Below are positions 8,468-15,386 of a stretch of 30,136 nt of DNA, piece after piece. Numbering within the stretch: the stretch's first letter is position 1; every line of letters begins with the position of its first letter. A model generated the notes under the pieces. It searched no databases. It was not told the DNA's origin and saw only the letters and a list, made by a program, of their open reading frames with translations. Position numbers and translations under genes: made by a program. The stretch is from a virus, in IMG/VR virus record IMGVR_UViG_3300031772_000194, positions 1 to 30,136 of that record. The stretch is one strand, 5' to 3'.

Positions 8468-9183
8468 TATACCCTCGCCGCCTTTTGATCATGATGTGTA
8501 AGGATTTGATCAACCATCTCTTTACGAGATGAAGTATCCGGAAGTTCCTCAAACTTACCATCCTTAGAAATGAAATGAGCTTCATAGTCCGTGCCGGCAG
8601 CTTTGTGCATGAAATACTCACCAGCAGCTGAAGTAAAATGTTCTACTGGAGATCCTGCTTTGATCGGGTCACCAGAAGCTGGGCCTGGGCCGGTACCAAA
8701 CAAATCTCCCTTAATTGGTTTGCCATACCACTTGCGCGGTGCAGGAGGAGCTTCGTGAAGGAACACCTCGAACATCGTCGGAATCTTCCCTTCCTTCTCG
8801 ACTTTCTTCAACTTCTTGTAATAGTTTGGATCTTCGCTGAGATGATCCATCGCGATCTCTTGGGCGATGTGTGGATCATCTGTATGTTCACGTTCGACCT
8901 TGGTACCTGCTTTTAGTTGTTCTGGATCGAACTCACTTGGATCTTTCTTATCAGCGAGACCACCATGTAATTTATCCTTTCGCTCATGAAGTCCTTCAAT
9001 TTCTTGATCTACGAACTCTGTCGGATCTTGCCATTTGTCAACATTTTGTTCATATCCAGGTTCATCGGCAACAAACTGCTCAATACGATCGAGCACATCT
9101 TTGAGGTCTGTTGGTTTGGATGATAATTTGCTCTTTGCGTAATTGACAGCGTCATAACTCCACTGTCCAGCTTGTGTTGGCAT
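8467..9183 (-). CDS. DUF5661-like hypothetical protein
   Basis: The protein has 238 residues. Residues about 90-132 (KAGTKVEREHTDDPHIAQEI through DHLSEDPNYYKKLKKVE) match the pattern I associate with DUF5661, a short helical module in phage proteins with conserved E-H-T-x-D and DHL-x-E-x-P-x-YY. The rest is hydrophilic. Residues 142-145 (L-H-E-A) resemble a prohead protease site. It is the first gene after the terminator that follows the major capsid gene and starts after AGGTGA (gtagaggtgatgagacATG). No biochemical role is known to me. Confidence 0.7.
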   Translation of the reverse strand: MPTQAGQWSYDAVNYAKSKLSSKPTDLKDVLDRIEQFVADEPGYEQNVDKWQDPTEFVDQEIEGLHERKDKLHGGLADKKDPSEFDPEQLKAGTKVEREHTDDPHIAQEIAMDHLSEDPNYYKKLKKVEKEGKIPTMFEVFLHEAPPAPRKWYGKPIKGDLFGTGPGPASGDPIKAGSPVEHFTSAAGEYFMHKAAGTDYEAHFISKDGKFEELPDTSSRKEMVDQILTHHDQKAARV

Positions 9184-9277
9184 GTCTCATCACCTCTACA
9201 TGTAAATAGAACAACCTGACGTAAGAAGATCAAGTCTTAGAATTCGCATAAACTAAATAGCAACTCAAAAGCGAAAT

Positions 9278-9307
9278 AAAAAGGGACCGCACTTTTTGGT
9301 GGGTCCC
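9278..9307 (-). terminator. Intrinsic terminator after the major capsid gene
   Basis: On the minus strand, GGGACC (9307-9302) pairs with GGTCCC (9288-9283). An inner 3-bp stem (9301-9299 with 9292-9290) has one bulged base, and the loop is six bases. A T-rich run (TTTTTATTT) follows immediately downstream. It lies just past the capsid-gene stop at 9339 and before the gene starting at 9183, so it should end or attenuate the head-operon transcript. The remaining 94 bases to 9183 may hold a promoter, but no convincing -35/-10 pair or T4-type late promoter is visible. Confidence 0.85.
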
Positions 9308-9338
9308 TCTCTTAGTTTCACAAACCTATGAAGTTATG

Positions 9339-11015
9339 TCAAATAACGTTCATGTCCATGCAGGTCACGGTCCCGAAGAAATCTGAGCGCACCATCTTCT
9401 TAGCATAGCGAGTCATTACGCCCTTACGAGGGGTGAAATCCTCAGGAGCGTAGATCGTCGGGGTGACGATGAGTGGGACATACGGAGCATACACGAACCC
9501 GGTCTCGAGGAAGGATGAACCCTTGTACCCGAGGAGAATCTTGTTGCGAGGGAAGTACGGATCCTTGTAGATCGTGAAACGATTGTTCAAGGTACCGATC
9601 TTCTCGGTTCCGACGGAGAACATGGTCTCCTTTGCGTCCATCGAGAGAACCGGCTTGTACAGAACCGATGCTTCGAAGATGGTGCCGACGTCTGGTGAAG
9701 TTACGCACCAGTTTGCAGCGCCACGCAGCGTCTTGCGGTGAATGGTGTTAGCCGCATCGATAACAGTCTCGATGAGGGTTTCATACCACTCACGAACAGT
9801 ACCGGTGAATGAAGCGCCGGACTGGACAACACCACTCGTCTTATCGACGAAGGTACCTGGCTTACGCGACCAGAAGAAGTTCGCACCGGTTGCCTGGAAC
9901 AGAAGGTCACCGAGGATTTCACGGTCGATTTCGAGAGCGATTGCCTCAGAGAGCACCTGGGTGAGCTCGACTTCAGCGTCCAGATTCTGGTAGGCCGCCA
10001 AGTCCTGCGCGACTTCCGGGGTCCACTTTGCACGAAGCTTACGCGAGTTGGCCGTTACACTGACCGACTGGATGCGAAGATCGAGCTCGGGGATAACCGG
10101 CATCGGGGTTGCACCGACATCGGACTCCCACTCAGACAGAGTGAGCGAGCCAGAAGTACCAGCGGTCAAGGTCGAACCCTGAACGTAGGACATCTTGGCA
10201 ACCAGAGCTTCGAGAGCGGACACGCCGTCGACGATGAACTGGAGATCACCACCGTTGATCTTGGTGTGGCGGCGGTAAACGATCGCACCCGTCTGGAAGC
10301 GAACTGGAGTACCGTCTGTGGACGCCGACTGGCCAGTTGAAGAACCAGAGAGCAGGATCCACTGCTTGACGGCCGAAGCCGACGAGTCGACGCCCGGTTC
10401 AAGAGCCAGAGTCGTAAGCGCACCAGAAACCGTGACCATACGAACGGTCGTGGAACCAGAGAGCTCGGGGTCATGACCCATCTGCACAAGGGTCGGAACA
10501 GAGAGACCGAGCGCAAAGGAGCCAGTGGTGACTCTCTCACGCTGCGAGAAAGACGATCCAAGGTTGTACATGCCACCCGTACCAGCGGCATCCTGGAGGG
10601 AGTTGCGATCACCGAAGATCGAACCACCAGCAGCGAAGTCGTTCGCGCGGTTACCAGCCTTGACGCTATCCCAACGATAGTCAAGATAGAAGAGCAGCCC
10701 TGACGGGAGGCTCATTGGCTGGACAGAGACGAGCTCGTTGGCGATGAGACCAGCGAAGACGCGACGGACGATTGGGAACGCAACATTCTGGAACCCGATG
10801 ATGTCAGTCGAGCTGAGTGACTCGTTTAGGAGCGTCGCAGCCTGGTTCTCAAGAAGACGAGCCATGTTGCTTCGCGCCTTGTTATTCTGGTAGTCCTTCA
10901 GACCTTCGAGCAGACCGGTCTTCGACCACTTTGACTCGAGGCGGCTAGCTTCCTTTGCCTGGTCTGGGCGTTGGATACCATCCGTGAGAGTCTTGATATC
11001 TACATTCATTGCCAT
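9339..11015 (-). CDS. Major capsid protein, T4 gp23-like
   Basis: This 558-residue protein is the HK97-fold capsid subunit of the T4 gp23 type. Residues about 52-110 carry family landmarks: ARLLENQ, a GFQNVAFPIVRRVFAGLIANELVSVQPMSLPSG stretch (the gp23 VQPMSGPTG region) and LLFYLDYR. T4 gp23 is about 520 residues, so the size fits. The first ~65 residues are helical and charged like a propeptide. L-N-E65 followed by S66 is a candidate prohead protease site; I recall the T4 gp23 propeptide as also 65 residues. It follows the gp22-like scaffold gene directly, has a strong ribosome-binding site (aaggagattaacgaaaATG) and ends at an intrinsic terminator, as expected for the most abundant virion protein. 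Confidence 0.93.
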   Translation of the reverse strand: MAMNVDIKTLTDGIQRPDQAKEASRLESKWSKTGLLEGLKDYQNNKARSNMARLLENQAATLLNESLSSTDIIGFQNVAFPIVRRVFAGLIANELVSVQPMSLPSGLLFYLDYRWDSVKAGNRANDFAAGGSIFGDRNSLQDAAGTGGMYNLGSSFSQRERVTTGSFALGLSVPTLVQMGHDPELSGSTTVRMVTVSGALTTLALEPGVDSSASAVKQWILLSGSSTGQSASTDGTPVRFQTGAIVYRRHTKINGGDLQFIVDGVSALEALVAKMSYVQGSTLTAGTSGSLTLSEWESDVGATPMPVIPELDLRIQSVSVTANSRKLRAKWTPEVAQDLAAYQNLDAEVELTQVLSEAIALEIDREILGDLLFQATGANFFWSRKPGTFVDKTSGVVQSGASFTGTVREWYETLIETVIDAANTIHRKTLRGAANWCVTSPDVGTIFEASVLYKPVLSMDAKETMFSVGTEKIGTLNNRFTIYKDPYFPRNKILLGYKGSSFLETGFVYAPYVPLIVTPTIYAPEDFTPRKGVMTRYAKKMVRSDFFGTVTCMDMNVI

Positions 11016-11054
11016 TTTCGTTAATCTCCTTGTATACTCTGTTGGTGCCGTCTC

Positions 11055-12224
11055 TTACTTCAGGAGACCGGCAAGCTTCTGCATACGAGCGAAGCTCTCG
11101 TTGGTTTGCGAACGATCCACAGATTCACTGAGGACTTTGTGATCAGGCGCTCCAGAAGAGCGAACGCGCTGTGCATTGACGGCTGGCTTCCGAGACTTTG
11201 ACTCAGACAGCTGACCGACTGATGCGAAAGAATTGAGAATGGCTTCCGCGACCATCTTGACTTCACTGACAGAACGTGCCTTGTCGATGGACTCGAGGAC
11301 AACTCCCTTCTGCTCCATCGTCAGCTTACCGTGCTTGTTCAGAATCTTATTGACATGGAGAACCTTTGAATTGAACAGGTTGACCTCGTGCAACTGCTTT
11401 GCGAGACGCTCACTGAGAGCGACCGACTTGGTGAGAGCGGCCTTGAGGGCCTTGTTCTCACGAAGACCGCGCTGGATCATCTCCTTGACGGTGTAATCCT
11501 GCTTTGCAGAAACCTCACCCTCTTCCCATGGAGTTGCGCTCTTGGTCTTGATATCAGCAAGACCCTTATCAAGGTCCTTCTGAACATCGTCAAGCTCGCC
11601 CATCGGGGTCATGTCGCTGAAGCCCTTCTTAACCTCAACCTCGGTCTGCAGAGCAGCCTCATACACTTTGCGAAGCTCTGACTCTGAAATCTCGATCTCT
11701 TCTTCCACGGGCTCTTTCCCCTCTTCCTCTTCCTCATCGCCACCCTTCTTCTTGCCTTCCTTCTTCGGGAGGGGCATCTCGTCATCTTCGCCACCAAGCG
11801 CACCGAGACCACCCGCCTCTAGACCAAGGCCTGGCTCTTCGCCGAGGGTCGGCATGCCATCAAGACCTTCATCGGGCTCCTCACTCATGTTAGGGAAGAA
11901 AGCGGCAAGCGCCTCCATGTCCAGTTCCTTGCTCTTCTTTGGTGCGCTCATGTCATCCATCTTGGTCTCTCCTTGTGCGTCTGGGTCTTTGGCTTCCTCG
12001 AAGCCTGTCTTGCTCTCGCCTGGATAGTCTTGTGCAACTCTCCTCATGCGATTCTGCCCCTCATTTCTACGACCGAGGACGCCATTGATGTTCTTCTCAA
12101 GCAAAAGCTTAATAGCGGGAGCCATATTCTCAATGATCTCTTTCTTCGCCGCTTCTAGTGCAGAATTACGGAGGGACTTCGCATCCTCGACTGCTTCCCT
12201 TACTAGCTCTCTTCCATCTTTCAT
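11055..12224 (-). CDS. Prohead core scaffold protein, T4 gp22-like
   Basis: This 389-residue protein is highly charged. Residues 1-70 form a Lys/Glu helix (ELVREAVEDAKSLRNSALEAAKKEI). Residues 90-185 are a low-complexity acidic Gly/Pro/Met/Glu region. A long coiled coil follows at about 190-335. The C-terminus reads FARMQKLAGLLK. Position immediately upstream of the gp23-like gene and downstream of the gp21-like protease matches T4 gp22, the core scaffold degraded by gp21. Two L-S-E-S sites (341/342 and 367/368) fit the protease consensus. Identification rests on composition and synteny, since scaffold sequences diverge quickly. Its ribosome-binding site is GAGGAG. Confidence 0.82.
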   Translation of the reverse strand: MKDGRELVREAVEDAKSLRNSALEAAKKEIIENMAPAIKLLLEKNINGVLGRRNEGQNRMRRVAQDYPGESKTGFEEAKDPDAQGETKMDDMSAPKKSKELDMEALAAFFPNMSEEPDEGLDGMPTLGEEPGLGLEAGGLGALGGEDDEMPLPKKEGKKKGGDEEEEEGKEPVEEEIEISESELRKVYEAALQTEVEVKKGFSDMTPMGELDDVQKDLDKGLADIKTKSATPWEEGEVSAKQDYTVKEMIQRGLRENKALKAALTKSVALSERLAKQLHEVNLFNSKVLHVNKILNKHGKLTMEQKGVVLESIDKARSVSEVKMVAEAILNSFASVGQLSESKSRKPAVNAQRVRSSGAPDHKVLSESVDRSQTNESFARMQKLAGLLK

Positions 12225-12253
12225 TCGAAACTCCTCTATACAACATGGGGCTC

Positions 12254-12295
12254 GGAAAATCTAAATTAAATGGTACGCCCCGAAAAATGCATACC
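12254..12295 (-). promoter_or_regulatory. Possible hairpin/attenuator between the bS21 gene and scaffold gene
   Basis: In the 87-bp gap, minus-strand GGTATGC (12295-12289) can pair with GCGTACC (12278-12272), with one G-T wobble and a 10-base loop, followed by the AT-rich ATTTAATTTAGATTTT. An alternative pairing of GGGGC (12281-12277) with GCCCC (12251-12247) would disrupt it. This could tune scaffold and capsid expression relative to bS21, or be a weak terminator. No standard promoter is evident. Confidence 0.3.
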
Positions 12296-12311
12296 AAAAA
12301 CTAAAAAATCA

Positions 12312-12509
12312 TTACTCTTGTTTCTTTTTCTGGTTATTCTTTTCAAACCTGCGTTCAGCAGAAGGCTTCATATAAAACCTTCTATCGTATAGTTCCTGTA
12401 GGACTCCTGACCCGCGAACTGATTTTTGGAATTTTTTAATGAGTTTGTCGTAACCATCTTTGTGATCTGATGGCTTTGAATTAACCTGTAACGCTTTGAA
12501 CGGTTTCAT
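12312..12509 (-). CDS. rpsU-like: Phage-encoded bacterial ribosomal protein bS21 homologue
   Basis: This 65-residue, strongly basic protein shows the bS21 pattern from about residue 20: YDKLIKKFQKSVRGSGVLQE, then RRFYMKPSAERR. Compared with E. coli bS21 it keeps F/Y-D, K/R-F-K/R, G-V-L, E, R-x-FY-x-KP-x-x-ER and the Lys-rich tail. bS21 sits in the 30S subunit near the anti-Shine-Dalgarno region and aids initiation on natural mRNAs. Phage-encoded bS21 is known from uncultivated and some cultivated phages and is thought to replace the host copy. Its start shares a base with the stop of the 404-residue gene (TAATG) and has little Shine-Dalgarno sequence, so translation is probably coupled. Confidence 0.88.
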   Translation of the reverse strand: MKPFKALQVNSKPSDHKDGYDKLIKKFQKSVRGSGVLQELYDRRFYMKPSAERRFEKNNQKKKQE

Positions 12510-13723
12510 TAAAACTGCTCGTAACGCTCTTCACCGTCTGGCCCAGTTACACGAAGTTGATAGCCTTTCGGCCACGGTTGTCCTTCTTGTCCTGCTTCAG
12601 CTGGTTGGCGAGCACATAGTTTCTTGTTACCAAACGCTCGAGGGTCGAATACTCCTCTCTGAACTACACGACCATGGGCGTCGACGACAATCGCAGTCGT
12701 CTTTCCTTTGACGACGTCTCTAGAAGAACCATGTCCACCAAGATCATCGTCTTCAGCTTCATCGACTTCTTTCTTCGGGCCGGCCTTTTTCTTCTTGATA
12801 TGCGCTGCAAGAGCCTTTGGATCCTTCTGACCCTTCTTGTGAGCGGTCTTTGGATCAACCTCAGAGAACGGATCGACGTCTGCGTCTTCTGCGTCTTGAG
12901 TCGTGTCGTCAGCATCATTCTGATCTTGTTTCGGTTCCTTCTTTTTCTTGCTCTCATCGGAAGCTTCCGCCGCGAACATCAAAGACTCCCACACACCTTT
13001 TGGCTGTGGCAAGCCTCTGTTTCCCTTGATGATTGACTCAAGCACCGGCCAATTAGACGCAGTGTTCGGACCCATACTGGATCCACCTTGCTGCTTGTAG
13101 AGGTTAAGATCACCAAGTGGCTTGGAGAAGTCAAACGCCTCAGCGTAAGTGAAACCAGGAGTCTCGTCTTCCTTCTCTTCTTTCTTCTTTTTCTTGGACT
13201 TGCGAGCCTCACTCAGCTGCAAGTCAACGATCTGTCGAATCTCATCTAGTGTCATGGAAACTCCTGTACTCTCTAAATGGAGAGATTCTACAGCAATCTG
13301 TTCGTTTTCTTCATTTTCAAAGTCTTCATGACCGCCGTAATTCAACGCTGGGAAGGCGTCTTCGGTATCGTCGTAGTCCCCATCATGCTCACCATGATCC
13401 CATGGTTTGATTGGAGAAGTTGCCCAACTACCCGCTGCTCCTACTACAGGAGCGCCGCCACCTGGATCAGACTTGTGAATTGACATTGCAGCATCGAAAG
13501 CTTCATCGGCTTCTTCCCACGCTGTATGTTTGGTGTCTTTGGGCACTGGAGGCTGATGTCCTTGAGCTGCAGAAACTGACTTGTTGTCATATGCCGCAGG
13601 TTGTCCGTAAAAGACTTCCTTGTCATATGGGTACTTCTTGGCTCTCTTGGAGAGTGGACGATTAAGTCCGCCTCTCATTCCAGAGCCATCTGGTTGTGCT
13701 GGGTCGTATACGCGATCTGGCAT
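12509..13723 (-). CDS. Low-complexity probable prohead/core protein of unknown function
   Basis: This 404-residue hydrophilic protein alternates acidic (EDFENEENEQIAVE, DADDTTQDAEDADVDP) and Lys-rich runs (KSKKKKKEEKEDE, HIKKKKAGPKKE). Its C-terminal ~65 residues look folded (TTAIVVDAHGRVVQRGVFDP, WPKGYQLRVTGPDGEERYEQF). L-S-E172 before A173 is a candidate prohead protease site. It lies between the 176-residue gene and bS21, within the segment from protease to scaffold, so a core or internal-head protein is the best contextual reading. The start is one base past the preceding stop with no clear ribosome-binding site, suggesting coupling. Confidence 0.72.
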   Translation of the reverse strand: MPDRVYDPAQPDGSGMRGGLNRPLSKRAKKYPYDKEVFYGQPAAYDNKSVSAAQGHQPPVPKDTKHTAWEEADEAFDAAMSIHKSDPGGGAPVVGAAGSWATSPIKPWDHGEHDGDYDDTEDAFPALNYGGHEDFENEENEQIAVESLHLESTGVSMTLDEIRQIVDLQLSEARKSKKKKKEEKEDETPGFTYAEAFDFSKPLGDLNLYKQQGGSSMGPNTASNWPVLESIIKGNRGLPQPKGVWESLMFAAEASDESKKKKEPKQDQNDADDTTQDAEDADVDPFSEVDPKTAHKKGQKDPKALAAHIKKKKAGPKKEVDEAEDDDLGGHGSSRDVVKGKTTAIVVDAHGRVVQRGVFDPRAFGNKKLCARQPAEAGQEGQPWPKGYQLRVTGPDGEERYEQF

Positions 13724-13724
13724 C

Positions 13725-14255
13725 TTACTTCACCGGAACTTCAAGAGCCTTTCGTCTACGTTCAAGTTCACGAAGCTTCGCATCGTCAGTTGTTGGCATC
13801 GGACCATTCTTCTCCAACGCACCAGCAAGACGAGCCATCTTCTTAAAATCAAGTCCAGCACTCTCTAGAAGCTGCGTGCTGACACCTTCTTCTACTTGAG
13901 AAACTTGTTTGACATCTTCATAAATGAACGACAATGGATTTGATCTTGATAGAAGAGCAGAGTTCATCGCATTACGCTTCGTAGCTTCTGCTGCAAGCTT
14001 ATCGTTGTCTAGATCGTCTGAATATTGCTCGTCATAGATTCCTGCATCATCTCGTTTCTTTGGCAAAGGAACATTCTGATCTCTACCTTGATCAAACTGC
14101 AGAGGACCAGACTCGTCTTCTCTGCTTTCCTTCATCATCTTGCGAATGTAATTTTCGGTTAGATGTTCGCGAATCAATCCAGGAAGAGCCCTCTTAAGCT
14201 CCTCTCTGACGATCGAACGAATTGCCGCTGATAATTCTTTGCCACCAACCTTCAT
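13725..14255 (-). CDS. Helical probable prohead protein with RMxxLAG-like C-terminal motif
   Basis: This 176-residue, largely helical protein begins with AIRSIVREELKRALPGLIRE. Residues about 128-147 read TQLLESAGLDFKKMARLAGA. The LAG segment resembles the scaffold C-terminus (FARMQKLAGLLK), and L-L-E131 before S132 fits the prohead protease consensus. It follows the protease gene by three bases with ribosome-binding site GGAGAT. Possibly an accessory core protein of the T4 gp67/gp68 kind by position; there is no sequence proof. Confidence 0.72.
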   Translation of the reverse strand: MKVGGKELSAAIRSIVREELKRALPGLIREHLTENYIRKMMKESREDESGPLQFDQGRDQNVPLPKKRDDAGIYDEQYSDDLDNDKLAAEATKRNAMNSALLSRSNPLSFIYEDVKQVSQVEEGVSTQLLESAGLDFKKMARLAGALEKNGPMPTTDDAKLRELERRRKALEVPVK

Positions 14256-14258
14256 TGT

Positions 14259-14861
14259 TTATCTCCGAGTGATATTGATATTATTCAGCGCTCTGAAGAT
14301 TCGATCGGCTTTGGAGGTGCGAACTTCCTCGTCAAAAATCGTCTTACCTTCCGCGAATAGATATGCTCCTGGAGTGGATGGTTCGGAGACGATATCGAAG
14401 CAGATGATCTGATAATCGGGTTGCACAGTGTCCAGCCCTTCGTTTGTCTTCTCTGTTGAACCTACTCCGCGGCTGCTGATTCCGATGACCACTCCGGCTT
14501 CCAGGAGCGACTCGAGGATCTTTCCTTTCGGAGTTGGTAGTACCTCAACCCTTCCAATGACGTTGTTCCCATCCCATCCGATCTCGCGAATGATGTGGGA
14601 AACATTCTGTAGACTTACAGAGCTTGATTCTGGATGGTCTAGTTCACCAACTGCGCGGGCTTCACGAACTGCCTTTGTGTAGTTCTCGACTTCACGTTGG
14701 AGAATCTCCATCGGGTAGATTCGCTTGTTTTGATTCTTGGTATTAGCCTTTTGCAGAATGCCCTTAAGCACAAGCTTTCCACCGTTGGACTCACGGGACT
14801 CCTTGATCAACGCCGCACTGTAATCAAGTGCATACCACTCTCTAAGAAGTTTCTTTGCCAT
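14259..14861 (-). CDS. Prohead core protease, T4 gp21-like (S80 family)
   Basis: This 200-residue protein has the gp21 hallmarks: GELDHPESSSVSL with catalytic His76, and GISSRGVGS with nucleophile Ser130. The spacing and overall length (T4 gp21 is about 212) match. It cuts scaffold, core and capsid propeptides after L/I-x-E during head maturation. The N-terminus has its own candidate autocleavage site, I-K-E21 before S22. It follows the 79-residue gene with stop and start adjacent (TAAATG), and an AGGAGA lies upstream. Its position after the portal region and before scaffold and capsid genes is as in T4. Confidence 0.92.
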   Translation of the reverse strand: MAKKLLREWYALDYSAALIKESRESNGGKLVLKGILQKANTKNQNKRIYPMEILQREVENYTKAVREARAVGELDHPESSSVSLQNVSHIIREIGWDGNNVIGRVEVLPTPKGKILESLLEAGVVIGISSRGVGSTEKTNEGLDTVQPDYQIICFDIVSEPSTPGAYLFAEGKTIFDEEVRTSKADRIFRALNNINITRR

Positions 14862-15101
14862 TTAAGTCCATTCTCCTGCTCGTCCTGATTGGCTCTTGTT
14901 TAACTGTGAATACAAATTCTCGATCAACTTACCTAGCGCGCTTGAACTTGGATGATCCTTCAACCAACTCTCGAGCACGTTTACTAATACTTCCCACTCC
15001 CGCCCTTTTAACTGCACGACATGCGGTCCACCTACAAATGCCTGTTTCTTATCTTCGGCACTTGCTTCAAGTAGGATCTGTGCTGACTCCCAATAGTTCA
15101 T
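14862..15101 (-). CDS. Small MNYWE protein A, unknown function
   Basis: This 79-residue helical protein begins MNYWESAQILLEAS, sharing the MNYWE start and a following L-x-E-A with the 89-residue gene upstream. L-L-E12 before A13 fits the prohead protease consensus, so maturation could remove the first 12 residues. Its start overlaps the upstream stop (ATGA). The segment REWEVLVNVLESWLKDHP is amphipathic helix. The family is not one I recognise. Confidence 0.65.
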   Translation of the reverse strand: MNYWESAQILLEASAEDKKQAFVGGPHVVQLKGREWEVLVNVLESWLKDHPSSSALGKLIENLYSQLNKSQSGRAGEWT

Positions 15102-15367
15102 GTATCAGACTGTCCGATACCCGCATCTCCGGCTTGTGGTTTATCATTGTCGATAAATTGTCTCAAAATTTTCTCAATTTTATCCTGTACACCAGTCGGA
15201 ATGTTTGCTTGATCGATTGATGACAATGCCATGTCTATCCAATCTTTCCTTTCGAATTTAGAACAATCAGATCCGTGCATAATATTCTTTATTTTGGGAT
15301 TATTTGCACTGACACATTTGTCTGATGGGTTTAACAGTGCTTCAGATAGTTGTTCCCAATAGTTCAT
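15098..15367 (-). CDS. Small MNYWE protein B, unknown function
   Basis: This 89-residue protein starts MNYWEQLSEALLNPSD, like its downstream neighbour. L-S-E9 before A10 is a candidate prohead protease site. The middle (FERKDWIDMALSSIDQ) parallels the neighbour's GREWEVLVNVLESW region, so the pair may be an old tandem duplication. The ribosome-binding site is strong (ctcgaaaggagaaactATG). It lies between the 642-residue protein and the protease and is probably a minor prohead protein. Confidence 0.65.
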   Translation of the reverse strand: MNYWEQLSEALLNPSDKCVSANNPKIKNIMHGSDCSKFERKDWIDMALSSIDQANIPTGVQDKIEKILRQFIDNDKPQAGDAGIGQSDT

Positions 15368-15386
15368 AGTTTCTCCTTTCGAGCTA

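Noticed and set aside
10166-10684. Minus-strand open frame of 172 residues inside the capsid gene
   Set aside because: Ser/Arg-rich out-of-frame product of a well-supported capsid coding sequence.
11611-12027. Plus-strand Ser/Pro-rich open frame of 138 residues
   Set aside because: Antisense of the acidic low-complexity scaffold region.
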